A stretch of 64,000 bases of DNA from Hymenobacter sp. BT188 (GCF_014333585.1 NZ_JACSCW010000009.1:38389-102388); one strand, 5' to 3'. Shown: positions 1-9,263, counted from the first letter of the stretch. Program-made: numbers and translations. The notes: generated from the sequence alone by a model not told the origin.

Positions 1-1855
1 GATTGGTCGTATCAGCGGCGGCGATTACGGCGGCCTGCACGACTTCCGGCACCGGACTGTGCAGGCAGGTAGTGAGCAGCTCGCTTTGCTGCTCGGGGGC
101 CAAAAACCGGATCAGTCCCAGCGCCAGGAGGCGGGAGCTGGTGTCGGAGGAAACGAGGATCGTGCTGAGGCTTTCCCGAGCCTGAATATCATTGGGCGCT
201 TTCGTCAGGCGTCCCCGCAGGGCTCCTCTACGCACCACCACATCCGGATGCTGCAGTAAATCATTCGCCTCGGGGTGGGCTCCGGCCAGGGCGCTGGCGG
301 TTTCGCGCAGTTTGGGGTCAGGGTCATCAAGGGCCAGGCGCCGCAGCAAGCCCGGGTCGGCCTGGTGGCCCACCACGCTCAGCACGCGCGTGCGCACCCG
401 GCTATCAGTATGCGCAAGCAAGGCCTCCGCGTTCTTGACCAGTCCGCCGGCTTTCAGCAACTCATCGATAGCCTGCAACGCTTCCTCCATACCACTGTCA
501 GGTTCTTCCTCATCAAGGGCAAGGGAGCCGCTGGGGGGCAAATTTACTTCGGTGTTAGCCTCAAAGCGCAGACCCAGCGCGTCTTTCAGCTCATCCAGAT
601 ATTTCCAATAGGTGCGTTGCAACAGAAAAACTGCCCCCAGCAGCAGCAGCCCCATCCACACAAACGGCACCCACTGATTCAGGGCCGGGGAGCCATGCAA
701 GCCCAGCAGTAATAAGCCCCCCAAACCCAAACCCAGCGGCTCATAGAAGCCTTTGGCCAGGGTATGTCCTTCCAGGCGCTCCAGGGGCGTAAGTGGTTGA
801 AACAGCACCAGAAACACTGGCTCAAACAATGCCCGGCGCAGCACTTCCAGCGTCAGATAAAGCCCCCCAAAGTATACCAGCAGTATGGCCGGACCAACGG
901 CCGCCACCTGCAAGGCCCCAAACAGCAGAATACCCGCCAAGGCCGAGAGCGGCAGCAAAGCCAGAGTCCAGCGCACCCCAAGGCGGTCGATGCCGTGGCG
1001 CGTGAACAGCACCTTGAACAGCATGGCCAGCAGATAAGTCAGCGCCAAAACGCCCCCCACATACTGCAGAATCGTGGTTTGATCCTGTAGCTTGTACTTC
1101 ACATTCACAAAGAAGATATACTCCACGCCCACCGCTACCGCCGCAATTGCCGTCAGGCTCAGGCCCATGGCATGAATCAGGGGGCTGGCCCCAAACACCT
1201 GGCGCACCAGCGCAGACTGTATCGGCCGCGCCACCCGGGGCGCCCCCGGCCGTGCCACCACCAACCGCGATTTAAACGTGGCTCGCTGAATCACGGAGGC
1301 CAACACATAGGCCCCGCAGGCGGTTAATAAGAGCACATACAGCTCATTATAAGCGTGCACCACTACGGCCAGCACGGCACCAATGGCTTTGGCGGGCATA
1401 TCGCCGGCGCTGATGATGCTGAACAGCCGCCGCCCTTGCCGCACGTTGAAGACCACCGCCGACATGCCCCAGAACTCCAGGTTGGTCAGCAGATAAATCA
1501 AACGATAGCCGGTCATTATAGCCACGGCTGTCGTGACGGACGGGCCCAGCAAGAGCAGCAGTGTGAGCACGAGCGTGAGCACCACCGCGACCAACAGCGC
1601 CCGCACGGCCAGCTTCTGCAACAGCCAATGGTGTTCAAAATGCGCGTACAACTTACCCACGGCCATCATGGCCAGCGCGCCCACGCAATACGCCAGGGGC
1701 AGATTGCGCTCCGGGTTCACTTCCAGCAGCAGTACATTGGCCGTCACGTACACCAGGATGGTGCCGATGCCCAGCAGGAAGTTGTGCGCAAGAAACAACC
1801 AAACCGTCTTTGTTTCGCCGGGCCGTATTCCCAGAAACCGGGTTAGCTTCTCCAT
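1..1855 (-). CDS. MFS/ADP-ATP-carrier-like membrane protein with HEAT-repeat tail (3' end cut off)
   Basis: The frame is open from an ATG at 1855 to the left edge, so 618 codons are present and the C-terminus is missing. The first ~440 residues hold about a dozen hydrophobic segments. The N-terminal RPGE motif followed by hydrophobic helices resembles Npt1/ATP:ADP-carrier-like MFS proteins that in bacteria often carry HEAT and cyclic-nucleotide-binding domains. From about residue 470 the sequence becomes soluble, with repeated Ala/Leu-rich helical units of HEAT type (for example HTDSRVRTRVLSVV and DDPDPKLRETASAL). The substrate cannot be read from the sequence. A cNMP-binding domain could lie beyond the edge. 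The family assignment is an inference from architecture; membrane location is clear. Confidence 0.7.
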   Translation of the reverse strand, partial: MEKLTRFLGIRPGETKTVWLFLAHNFLLGIGTILVYVTANVLLLEVNPERNLPLAYCVGALAMMAVGKLYAHFEHHWLLQKLAVRALLVAVVLTLVLTLLLLLGPSVTTAVAIMTGYRLIYLLTNLEFWGMSAVVFNVRQGRRLFSIISAGDMPAKAIGAVLAVVVHAYNELYVLLLTACGAYVLASVIQRATFKSRLVVARPGAPRVARPIQSALVRQVFGASPLIHAMGLSLTAIAAVAVGVEYIFFVNVKYKLQDQTTILQYVGGVLALTYLLAMLFKVLFTRHGIDRLGVRWTLALLPLSALAGILLFGALQVAAVGPAILLVYFGGLYLTLEVLRRALFEPVFLVLFQPLTPLERLEGHTLAKGFYEPLGLGLGGLLLLGLHGSPALNQWVPFVWMGLLLLGAVFLLQRTYWKYLDELKDALGLRFEANTEVNLPPSGSLALDEEEPDSGMEEALQAIDELLKAGGLVKNAEALLAHTDSRVRTRVLSVVGHQADPGLLRRLALDDPDPKLRETASALAGAHPEANDLLQHPDVVVRRGALRGRLTKAPNDIQARESLSTILVSSDTSSRLLALGLIRFLAPEQQSELLTTCLHSPVPEVVQAAVIAAADTTN

Positions 1856-1934
1856 TAGAATTCATCGGTTAAAAAAGCCCCCCACCGAAAGCTGGCAGCC
1901 ATTTCGCAGGCTATGCCAGCCACACCGGAGCGGC

Positions 1935-2921
1935 TTAGTGCAAGGCGCGCTTCTTGACCAGTCCGCCTTTGGTGTCGTTGATGCTTTGCATGACCACAAA
2001 AGCGTTCGGATCTATTTTATGAATCTCATCGGTCAGGCCCACGACCTCCAGGCGGGTAACGACCGTGAAAATGGCTTCTGTTTTCAGGTGCTGATGCCCG
2101 TGCGAGCCGTAGCCCTGGGTAACCTCGTACACGGTAGCGCCGCGGCGCAGCTTATCGGTTATCATCTGCCGGATTTCCGTGCTGTGGAAGGAGATAATCG
2201 TCAGGCCGGTGTATTCCTCAATGCCCACCAGGATGAAATCCACGGTTTTGGCAGCTGATAAGTAAGCCAGAATGGAATACAAAGCGGTTTCGATGGACAG
2301 CAGCCACGCCGCCACGCTGAAGATGATGATATTGATAATCAGCACAATATCGCCAATGGAGAGCGGCAGCTTGCGGCTAAGCCAGAGGGCCAGAATTTCA
2401 GTGCCGTCGAGTACGCCGCCGCCCCGCATGGCCAGGCCAATGCCCGCCCCCAGGAAGAAGCCGCCAAACACTGCAATCAGCAGCTTATCCTCCGTGACAC
2501 TGGGAAAGGATACAATCAGCAGCGCCCCGGACAGGGCCATAATGGTCAGCAGGGTTTTGAGTGCGAACTTGCGCCCCAGCTGATAGTAGCCCAGGATAAT
2601 AAAGGGGATATTGATTACCAGAATCAGTACCGACAGGGACATACCGGTCAGATGCCGGACCAGCAGCGAGATACCCGTAACACCGCCGTCGATAAATTCA
2701 TTGGGCAGCAGGAAGCCCTTCAAGCCCAGCGCCGCCGAAAAAACGCCCGCCAGCAGCAGCAGTGTCTGCACTATCGTGCGACGCACCCAGCGCTGCGACA
2801 GCGCATAAAACAGCTTATAGTTGGTGGGCTCCGCTGCCGCGTCTTCCACGGGGGCCGCTACCACTTGCTGCGCGTAGCGTTTGGTGCGAAAGCGAGAAGG
2901 GATGAGGTGATCGAGCAACAT
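1935..2921 (-). CDS. YitT family membrane protein with DUF2179 domain
   Basis: From the ATG at 2921 the protein has 328 residues; the frame extends upstream only to a TTG at 3017. After a polar N-terminus of ~50 residues come five to six transmembrane segments, including the GGVTGISLL segment typical of the YitT/DUF161 family. A soluble C-terminal domain of about 80 residues (GLTIISFHS... RGATVYEVTQGYGS... VVTRLEVVGL) matches the DUF2179 fold seen in these proteins. The family is integral to the inner membrane and its transport or sensory role is not established. It lies 79 bp upstream of the HEAT-repeat transporter on the same strand, with one copy of the G6C motif in the gap, so co-transcription is possible. 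Confidence 0.85.
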   Translation of the reverse strand: MLLDHLIPSRFRTKRYAQQVVAAPVEDAAAEPTNYKLFYALSQRWVRRTIVQTLLLLAGVFSAALGLKGFLLPNEFIDGGVTGISLLVRHLTGMSLSVLILVINIPFIILGYYQLGRKFALKTLLTIMALSGALLIVSFPSVTEDKLLIAVFGGFFLGAGIGLAMRGGGVLDGTEILALWLSRKLPLSIGDIVLIINIIIFSVAAWLLSIETALYSILAYLSAAKTVDFILVGIEEYTGLTIISFHSTEIRQMITDKLRRGATVYEVTQGYGSHGHQHLKTEAIFTVVTRLEVVGLTDEIHKIDPNAFVVMQSINDTKGGLVKKRALH

Positions 2922-3060
2922 TGCCGCCAGCAAAAGCCAGGTGTTCACTACCGATATATTCTCCGTAGGCCCACCAGCCGGGGCTGCGGCCTGACAAAAG
3001 CAGAAAACGCCAGTCAAAAGCTCAACGCTTGCACCAGCACCGAAGAACCAAATCTGATTC

Positions 3061-3096
3061 GGTGCCCTTTACCTCGTCTTAAGACGAAGGGGCACC
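3061..3096 (-). terminator. Imperfect palindrome downstream of the histidine kinase gene
   Basis: GGTGCC at 3061-3066 pairs with GGCACC at 3091-3096, and TCGTCTT at 3074-3080 pairs with AAGACGA at 3081-3087, with an internal bulge. It sits about 50 bp past the stop of the kinase gene. No clear U-run follows, so it may be a structure rather than an efficient intrinsic terminator. Confidence 0.4.
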
Positions 3097-3145
3097 ACTC
3101 GAAAATATCGGATTAATTTAATTAAATCGCAAAATAATACTTGAG

Positions 3146-4189
3146 CTAGCATAAGCGCTTTTTTGGGTCAGCAGGCAGGGAAATGGTAAACTCTGTGTAT
3201 TCCCCTTCCTTGCTGTCCAGGCTGAGCGTGCCGCCGTGGCCTTTAGTGATAATATCGTAGCTCAAGGACAAGCCCAGGCCCGTGCCCTCGCCCGTGGGTT
3301 TGGTGGTGAAAAAGGGCTGGTATATTTTTTCACGTACCGCCGCCGGAATCCCGTTCCCGTTATCCCGCACCCGTACCTGCACCGTGTTGCCCACCTGGCG
3401 GGTTTGCACGCACACTTCCGGACAATAGTCGGGTGACGCTTGCCGGCTCTTTTCCGCCACGGCGTAAAAGGCATTGGTAAGCAGATTCAGAAAGACCCGA
3501 CTCAAGTCCTGAGGCAACACCAGTACGGGTTTCAGGTTGGGGTCTAGCTCGGTGCGGAGCGTGGCGTTGGAATCCTTGTTCTTGGCCCGCCAGCCATGAT
3601 ACGCCAGGCGCAGGCTTTCTTCCACCAAGGTATTAATATTGGTGGGCTGGCGCTGGGTGCTGCCGGCCCTGGAGTGCTCCAGCATGCTTTTCACAATGCG
3701 GTCGGCACGATTCCCATGCTGATTAATGCGGCTTTGGTTTTGAATAAGCTCCTGCAGCAGCACCTGAATATTTTGCTTTCCATCCTCCGACAGGCGCTCC
3801 TTGGCCAGCTCCTCCTCCAGCTCGGCCACCAAATCAACGCTCAGGTCGGAGAAGTTATTCACAAAGTTGAGCGGGTTCTGAATCTCATGGGCAATGCCCG
3901 CCGTGAGCTCGCCCAAGGAGGCCATTTTCTCCCGCTGCACCAGTTGGGTTTGGGTTGTTTTCAGGTCCGCGAGTGCCTGCTCCAGGTCATTGCGCTGGGC
4001 AATTATCTCCGAGGTGCGGGCCGCTACCTGCTGCTCCAGCTGCTCATTCTGCTGCGCCAGAATCTGCTGCTTTTCCTGCTCCTGCACCAGGCGCCGCCGC
4101 TGCTCCCGAATCAGAATGGTCACGATGCCGAGGGCCAGCAGCAGCAGGATGGGGCCAACGAGCAGAAAGGGAATCAGGGCATCGGGCAT
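3146..4189 (-). CDS. Sensor histidine kinase, one transmembrane helix, no extracytoplasmic sensor
   Basis: The product has 347 residues. A single hydrophobic helix lies at ~5-27, followed by a Gln/Glu-rich coiled coil (~30-85). The HisKA H-box has the phosphoacceptor His101 (HEIQNPLNFVNN). The HATPase domain shows the N-box around Asn239 (NLLTNAFYAV), the G1 box DNGNGIP (276-282) and the G2 box GEGTGLGLSLSYDI (from 300). It should autophosphorylate and pass phosphate to a response regulator, but none is adjacent. With no sensing domain of its own, it may depend on a partner: the multi-helix membrane protein encoded 92 bp upstream on the same strand is an obvious candidate (inference). Confidence 0.9.
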   Translation of the reverse strand: MPDALIPFLLVGPILLLLALGIVTILIREQRRRLVQEQEKQQILAQQNEQLEQQVAARTSEIIAQRNDLEQALADLKTTQTQLVQREKMASLGELTAGIAHEIQNPLNFVNNFSDLSVDLVAELEEELAKERLSEDGKQNIQVLLQELIQNQSRINQHGNRADRIVKSMLEHSRAGSTQRQPTNINTLVEESLRLAYHGWRAKNKDSNATLRTELDPNLKPVLVLPQDLSRVFLNLLTNAFYAVAEKSRQASPDYCPEVCVQTRQVGNTVQVRVRDNGNGIPAAVREKIYQPFFTTKPTGEGTGLGLSLSYDIITKGHGGTLSLDSKEGEYTEFTISLPADPKKRLC

Positions 4190-4281
4190 GGCACTAGCCA
4201 GCTAAGCTCAACGTAAATAATAACGAAGCTACGGTTCCAAGTTAAGCATCCGGGGGGCAAATTCAGCGGCTCCTTACATGC

Positions 4282-5115
4282 TCATTTATCCTGAAGCAGT
4301 TGCACAGAATCAGAAATGGCGGAAGGTACGCGCAGAACAGCAATGGCTGGCACCAAAGCTGTAAGCGGTTGGCCCAGTAGCCGATAAGGGCGCCGGCGCC
4401 AGCTGCTGTAGTGCAACCAGCGCGGCAGGGCCCCGCGCGCCGACACACTTAGAGGAAAGAAGTGGAACATCCAGGCTAACAACGCCATGTGCACGGCGGC
4501 CAAAAAGGTGTCGGGGCTGCTCAGTAGCGTGTCGAGGCGGATGATGGTGGCCCGATCATAGTATTCGGCGCTATAGATGATATTAATAGCAGCATACGTT
4601 ACTACGGAGCAGGAACAGTACACCAGAATGGCAACGCTGAAAAAGAACTCGGGATGCTTTTCCAGCTCAAAGGGTAAACTTCTGGTCAGGTACACTACAT
4701 GTATGATTGCCAGCGTAACCAGAATAGTGCAGCCCAGAGCCTGCGCGTAGCTATTTACATCCGTAGTAAAGCCATTAAGCACGGTGGCATCCAGTAAGGC
4801 CACAATCAGAAATACCCCTATACTGAGCCGGATAAGCTGCTGCATGCGTCCGGCGGGCAGCAGGCGCTGATACGTTCCCGCCAGCAAAACCAACATCAGT
4901 ACCGTGCTCAGGTGAAAAAGGTAGACGTTGTTGCGAATAGTGATGCGACTGAGCGTATCCATGGGAAACAGCACCACTTTGGCGGCCACATAATAGAATA
5001 CCAGCCGGAAGCGATACGGAATGTGCTGCCGGCGAAGGCAAGCGCACGCAAACGGCAGGATAGGTGCAGCCTCCAGAATCCGGTTAATGTGGTGAACGAC
5101 TACCCAAGCATCCAT
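4282..5115 (-). CDS. Uncharacterised polytopic membrane protein upstream of the histidine kinase
   Basis: The ATG at 5115 gives 277 residues with about six hydrophobic helices between residues 55 and 225 and a basic, Arg/Trp-rich stretch near the C-terminus (RWLHYSSWRRRPYR). I do not recognise a family. It precedes the kinase gene by 92 bp in the same direction, and together the two resemble a sensor split into a membrane part and a kinase part; this is inference from position. The gap holds one CGGGGGGC copy (4252). The N-terminal ~50 residues are less hydrophobic and a later start (Met52) cannot be excluded. Confidence 0.55.
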   Translation of the reverse strand: MDAWVVVHHINRILEAAPILPFACACLRRQHIPYRFRLVFYYVAAKVVLFPMDTLSRITIRNNVYLFHLSTVLMLVLLAGTYQRLLPAGRMQQLIRLSIGVFLIVALLDATVLNGFTTDVNSYAQALGCTILVTLAIIHVVYLTRSLPFELEKHPEFFFSVAILVYCSCSVVTYAAINIIYSAEYYDRATIIRLDTLLSSPDTFLAAVHMALLAWMFHFFPLSVSARGALPRWLHYSSWRRRPYRLLGQPLTALVPAIAVLRVPSAISDSVQLLQDK

Positions 5116-5124
5116 TCGTGTTAT

Positions 5125-5661
5125 TTAATTCTGATCAAATATTCCGCAGTTATCCGGACATCTCTCATAGCTTACCCCAATTTTGTAGTCTGGCTCAAAC
5201 ATACCGGGTGATATCTCCTTGTTAATAGGTATCTCCTTGCCCTTGTCATCCACGCCGGTGATGATAATTTTTCTTTTTCCTCTATCCTTCTCCTGACTAC
5301 GATAAACACGGAGGCCTCTAACCTTTGGGTCGGCTAAAAGCTTGCTTATAAGATCTCTGCTAAAGTAGTTACTACTAACATTTTGGGGATAATCTTTTTT
5401 GTAGCGCTTTACATCGGCGATAGCACTATCACGGTCTCTCTTACTGGCTATTAAAGTACCAGCATTAGGATCAAATGGAGCCGGGACTGCATTCATAGTT
5501 GAATCCACCTCTGCTTGTTCGATCTGAGGTTCCGTTGCTGAAACCGACGATTTCTGAGTGCCCTGATCTGTAGGTTTGGACTTATTCTCACAACCAAGAA
5601 GCCCCCCAGCACACACTATTAATAAGCAGCCGACCCAACGCAGATTCGTACCTGTTTTCAT
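5125..5661 (-). CDS. Lipoprotein with C-terminal CPDNC motif (paralogue of the next gene)
   Basis: The start is the ATG at 5661, since the upstream in-frame start is only TTG. The 178-residue product begins with a signal peptide ending in a lipobox (GGLLGC, Cys24), then a Ser/Thr/Gln-rich linker. The conserved region includes SAIADVKRYKKDYP, SRDLISKLLADPKVRGLRVYRS and ITGVDDKGKEIP, and it ends with a CPDNC pair of cysteines. The gene upstream (5719-6255) has the same architecture and matching segments, so the two are tandem paralogues. The function is unknown; an envelope-anchored location is expected. Confidence 0.75.
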   Translation of the reverse strand: MKTGTNLRWVGCLLIVCAGGLLGCENKSKPTDQGTQKSSVSATEPQIEQAEVDSTMNAVPAPFDPNAGTLIASKRDRDSAIADVKRYKKDYPQNVSSNYFSRDLISKLLADPKVRGLRVYRSQEKDRGKRKIIITGVDDKGKEIPINKEISPGMFEPDYKIGVSYERCPDNCGIFDQN

Positions 5662-5718
5662 AGAAGTCAAGATGTAGTGAGAAAGAAATGATGGGTTGTT
5701 TACTTACCTGCGGGCTGC

Positions 5719-6255
5719 TTACTCATATAAAGTTGCGCCCACACAATTCTCTGGGCACTTGTCTTCGGTTATGCCAAACAGGTATTTGCCTTGGCTTTTG
5801 AGGCCGGTTTGGTCTTCCAGATTTGTGGGAGTAACTAAATCAACGCCATCCTTATCCACGCCTATTACCACCATTCGCTCCTGCCCGGCACTATCGGCCA
5901 GGTACATGCGGATGCCTTCGCATTTGCCGCTGGACATAAGGTCCTTGACTACCTGCTTGCTGAGGTAGCCAGTATGCATCCCCCCAGAAGAATGCGTTTG
6001 TCGGTATTTTTTAACCGATGCAATGGCACTCTCGTAGTCAGCCTTCGTCTTGGGCTTACGACCGGGCTTGGGCTTTTTGGTTGGTTTTTGATCTTCCGCC
6101 GCTACCTCTGACCGAAGTACGGCCAATTGAAACAGCGAAGCATCGGTACGCGGCGGCTGGCTTCGGGTAGTCTGGTTCTGGTTGCATCCGGACAGGGTTC
6201 CGCTGGCGACGAACAATAAACAGCCCAGCCAGTAATGATTAGATCGTGTAGACAT
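5719..6255 (-). CDS. Lipoprotein with C-terminal CPENC motif (paralogue of the previous gene)
   Basis: The 178-residue product has a signal peptide with lipobox (GTLSGC) and a basic Lys/Pro linker (KPTKKPKPGRKPK). A domain follows that is shared with the downstream gene: SAIASVKKYRQTH, LSKQVVKDLMSSGKCEGIRMYLADS, VVIGVDKDG and GITEDKCPENC. The same order and spacing show recent tandem duplication followed by divergence. No enzymatic motif is visible. The short gap to the downstream copy (57 bp) suggests one transcript. About 215 bp of AT-rich sequence without genes separate it from the divergently oriented phosphatase gene. Confidence 0.75.
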   Translation of the reverse strand: MSTRSNHYWLGCLLFVASGTLSGCNQNQTTRSQPPRTDASLFQLAVLRSEVAAEDQKPTKKPKPGRKPKTKADYESAIASVKKYRQTHSSGGMHTGYLSKQVVKDLMSSGKCEGIRMYLADSAGQERMVVIGVDKDGVDLVTPTNLEDQTGLKSQGKYLFGITEDKCPENCVGATLYE

Positions 6256-6472
6256 AGAACATAGCGTAGGTGTGAGCTGAATCTTGGCGACGGAGTGCTA
6301 CTTGAAGCGTCTTACATTTGAGTGGGCTCGTAAGCTTCGCTTAAGCCAGCTAAGCCCGTCTAATATCACTAAATTTTCTTTAAATAATATAGCATTGCCA
6401 TTTACCTATGCTTCTCGAGTACTTGAAGCTGTTTCACCCTAACACGCGGCCGCAAATCCACTGTTTTCTTTG

Positions 6473-7297
6473 ATGCTGACTTTCACTCGCCGTTTCCCGT
6501 TGCACTCGCTTAAATTCCGTATTGGGCTCGTATTGCTGCTGAGCACAGGCACGCCGGTGTACGCGCAAATTGCCCCCCAGACGCCCGCCGACACCCTTCG
6601 CAAGTACGAAACCCCGGCTGGGGCCACCAGCACCAAACCCTGGTATCGGGGCAAGCTAGTGCGGGCCACCATTGTGCCGGCGGTGATGATTGGCTACGGC
6701 TTTTATACCCACAAGGGCGGCGGATTTTATACCAACGAGCAGGCCAACCGCGACATTCACAAGCTGTTTCCCACCTACCGCACTCGCCTCGACGACTACC
6801 TCCTGTTGGCTCCCTACGCTGAGTTGGGCCTCGTGGCGCTGGCTGGCGTGGAGTCGCGCAATGACCGGATAAATACGCTGCTCGTTATTGGCAAAGCGGA
6901 AGCGATTATGCTCACGTCGGTGTTTGCTCTGAAGCATATTACCCGTCGGCCCCGCCCCGATGGGTCCGACAATGAGGCCTTTCCCTCCGGCCACACGGCC
7001 CAGGCATTTCTGGCCGCGAGCATCGTGCACACCGAGTTTCGGGATAAAAGCCAGTGGTACGGTATCGGGGCGTATACCATTGCCACGGGCGTGGGCGCGC
7101 TGCGCATGATTAATACCAAGCACTGGCAAAGCGATGTAGTGGCCGGAGCGGGCTTTGGCATCCTCTCCGCCCACCTTGCCTACCTGACCCACCGCAACCG
7201 CTGGGGACGAAAGCCGCGTCTGCCGGAAGGCATGACCCTGACGCCTACCTTGTATGGGGGCGCTACGGGGCTGTGCTTTATCTGGCGCCCTCAGTAA
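6473..7297 (+). CDS. PAP2 superfamily phosphatase, exported or membrane-anchored
   Basis: The start is taken as the ATG at 6473 rather than the TTG just before it, giving 274 residues. A basic N-terminus and a hydrophobic stretch ending in VYAQ look like a signal peptide. All three PAP2 motifs are present: KHITRRPRP (KX6RP), PSGHT, and RMINTKHWQSDVVAGAGFG (SRX5HX3D-like with catalytic His and Asp). Such enzymes remove phosphate from lipid or undecaprenyl pyrophosphates on the outer face of the membrane. It lies just upstream of and convergent with the GT39 glycosyltransferase, which fits a role in lipid-linked sugar metabolism (inference). One copy of the G6C motif lies at 6572. Confidence 0.9.
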   Translation: MLTFTRRFPLHSLKFRIGLVLLLSTGTPVYAQIAPQTPADTLRKYETPAGATSTKPWYRGKLVRATIVPAVMIGYGFYTHKGGGFYTNEQANRDIHKLFPTYRTRLDDYLLLAPYAELGLVALAGVESRNDRINTLLVIGKAEAIMLTSVFALKHITRRPRPDGSDNEAFPSGHTAQAFLAASIVHTEFRDKSQWYGIGAYTIATGVGALRMINTKHWQSDVVAGAGFGILSAHLAYLTHRNRWGRKPRLPEGMTLTPTLYGGATGLCFIWRPQ

Positions 7298-7324
7298 TCA
7301 GAAGCCAAGTCAAAATAAGGAGAG

Positions 7325-9013
7325 CTACAGGGGGCGTAGAATGGAAATAAACCAGTGGCCTTTTTTTCGCTCCCGCCCCAGATAGTAGCCGTCTACCACC
7401 TGAATTTGAAGGTGACGGCGCCAGCGGGCCGGGATTTTAGCATCAGGAAGCGAGTCTGAAAACACAGCTATGGGAAGCTGTTGCAAGGGGAGCGAATCGG
7501 TGGCGGGGTTCCAGGTGGGTACAGCGTGGCCGGCGGCCCACACCTGCTTTACCTGCATGTGATCGAGGCTGTACCAGGGAATATGCTGAATAGCGGGCTG
7601 CTGGCGAGCAGCGCTGAGTTGACGCACGCCTAATTCGGCATTGCGCCCTTCCCACACCGGATAAGCGGGCTCCAAAATAGTAAGTAAAGCAGCCATTAGG
7701 GTGATGGAAGCGCCCATCAGCACACGCGGTGCTAGCACGTACCAGCCTGCCCGCACCACCGCAATACCCAGAGCAGCCACAATCAATATCACAGCTCCAA
7801 ATTGCAGGGAAGTTGGGCCAAAGCCTGGCAAGTGGATGACCACCATAGCCGCGGGCACCACCACACATACCAGCGCCAGCACCGCCGCCCAGAACCGCAG
7901 CAGAAGCCGGTCGGTGAGCGAAGCCTGCTGGCTACGAAACGCAGTTTCCCAGTAGCGCAGCGCCCCGGCCGTCAATAAGGCCAGCGGTGGCAGCAGCGGT
8001 AACATATAGCGCACTTTTTTTTCTGGCACCAAGCTCAGCAGTACCAGCGAGGCCAGCAGCCAACCCAGCACCAGCAGATACGGTAAAAAGCCCCCCAGTC
8101 GACGCCGGGCGTACGGCACGACCAGCGATGCCACGGTAGCCACCACCCACACCCCCGTAAACACAAAGAATGACCAATAGTACCACAGCGGCTGCACGTG
8201 CCGCTCCCCCCACGCGGCTACTTCCGTCTGGGCAACGGCCAACGCCGCCGGCCGCACATGATACAGAATATAGAGAGGCCAGCTGCCCCCCACGGCCAGC
8301 CCAACAATAGCTGCCAGCAGGGTGCCGCGCCAGTGCCCGCGCACTCCCTTTCTTCGGGCATCCGTGTTCAACGTTGAAATATAGCAGCCCATAAAAGGCA
8401 CCAGCGCTCCATACAGCGCTACCGGTCCTTTGCTCAGGATAGAAAAGCCAAGCAGCAGACCAGCGCCTACGAAGCTGCCATATGTCTGGCTGTCACTTCG
8501 CCAGCCCCGCACCAGCAGCCAGAGTGAGCCCACCAAGAAGCTATAGGCAAAAATATCCCATTGCCCTTCCCGCCCGCTCACAATGACCAGCAAGCTGCTG
8601 GCCAGCACCAGCGCACTCAGCCAGGCTGTGCGGCCAGGGTCAATGGCGTCGGCGGGGGCGTCGCGGGTGAGTTCGCTAGCTAAACCCCAAAAAAAGAGAA
8701 CCAGCAGCGTCGCCATCAGAGCAGCGGGTAGGCGTAACAAGGCGAGGTTATCGGTGGCGCCAAACAGTACTTCCTCAGCGGCTACGGCCCAGGTCGGCAA
8801 GGGTGGCTTGGCCAGACGCAGCTCCCTGTTCAGGGTGGGAATGAGCCAGGAGCCACCAGCTGCCATTTCCCGCGCTGCCACGAAATTGCGGGCTTCCATC
8901 AGGCTCACTTCTGGCGCCCCCAGGTGCACAAAAAAGCTAAAGACGCATACTAGTAGCACGGACACCAATCGGCCGAGCGTGTTGCCTTTGGCGGGTATAG
9001 TTGATTCATACAT
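7325..9013 (-). CDS. ArnT-like glycosyltransferase family 39 membrane protein
   Basis: The 562-residue polytopic protein has about a dozen transmembrane helices and a soluble C-terminus of ~110 residues. The first periplasmic loop carries the GT39/ArnT signature: an acidic start (EVSLMEARNFVAAREMAAGG), the W-I-P-TLN segment, and the RLAKPPLPTW motif that binds the lipid-phosphate donor. The family transfers a sugar from undecaprenyl phosphate to lipid A or a protein at the periplasmic side. The next two genes upstream on the same strand (LAB_N double-domain protein and GT2 enzyme) are usual partners, although a terminator-like hairpin (9163-9200) separates them from this gene. The acceptor is not determinable here. 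Confidence 0.88.
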   Translation of the reverse strand: MYESTIPAKGNTLGRLVSVLLVCVFSFFVHLGAPEVSLMEARNFVAAREMAAGGSWLIPTLNRELRLAKPPLPTWAVAAEEVLFGATDNLALLRLPAALMATLLVLFFWGLASELTRDAPADAIDPGRTAWLSALVLASSLLVIVSGREGQWDIFAYSFLVGSLWLLVRGWRSDSQTYGSFVGAGLLLGFSILSKGPVALYGALVPFMGCYISTLNTDARRKGVRGHWRGTLLAAIVGLAVGGSWPLYILYHVRPAALAVAQTEVAAWGERHVQPLWYYWSFFVFTGVWVVATVASLVVPYARRRLGGFLPYLLVLGWLLASLVLLSLVPEKKVRYMLPLLPPLALLTAGALRYWETAFRSQQASLTDRLLLRFWAAVLALVCVVVPAAMVVIHLPGFGPTSLQFGAVILIVAALGIAVVRAGWYVLAPRVLMGASITLMAALLTILEPAYPVWEGRNAELGVRQLSAARQQPAIQHIPWYSLDHMQVKQVWAAGHAVPTWNPATDSLPLQQLPIAVFSDSLPDAKIPARWRRHLQIQVVDGYYLGRERKKGHWFISILRPL

Positions 9014-9162
9014 AGACTAATAGCTTAGAATAATGTAATTGTACTGGAATAAGTGCAGCCTTGGCAGTCATCATCAGGCTGAACTTTAATCTCATTTTAA
9101 TGCGCGAGTTCGTGGTTAACGATCAGGAAAGAAAAACGTATAAAGATTCTGGTCAGTGCAAA

Positions 9163-9200
9163 CAAAAAAGCCCCCCATGCGTGCACAGGAGGCTTTTTTG
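9163..9200 (-). terminator. Intrinsic terminator after the LAB_N gene
   Basis: A perfect 10-bp stem (CAAAAAAGCC at 9163-9172, GGCTTTTTTG at 9191-9200) encloses an 18-base loop and yields a U-rich 3' side in either direction. One arm is part of a G6C motif (9170). Confidence 0.75.
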
Positions 9201-9263
9201 CTGTCGTATCTGGGTATCCCTTAGAAACAGGCTATGCTTGGATAGTTGCGGGTAGGCGCATGT

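Noticed and set aside
192..611. Long forward frames over 1-1850 on the plus strand
   Set aside because: They are mirror frames of the HEAT-repeat transporter gene on the minus strand, which is open without stops from 1855 to the edge and has clear transmembrane and HEAT patterns.
3017..3018. Upstream extension of the YitT protein to a TTG at 3017
   Set aside because: The added residues are Cys/Ala/Pro-rich and not typical; the ATG at 2921 fits the family start. Similar TTG-initiated extensions of hisG, accC, trxB, the GT2 gene and others were rejected in favour of an ATG or GTG at the conserved N-terminus.
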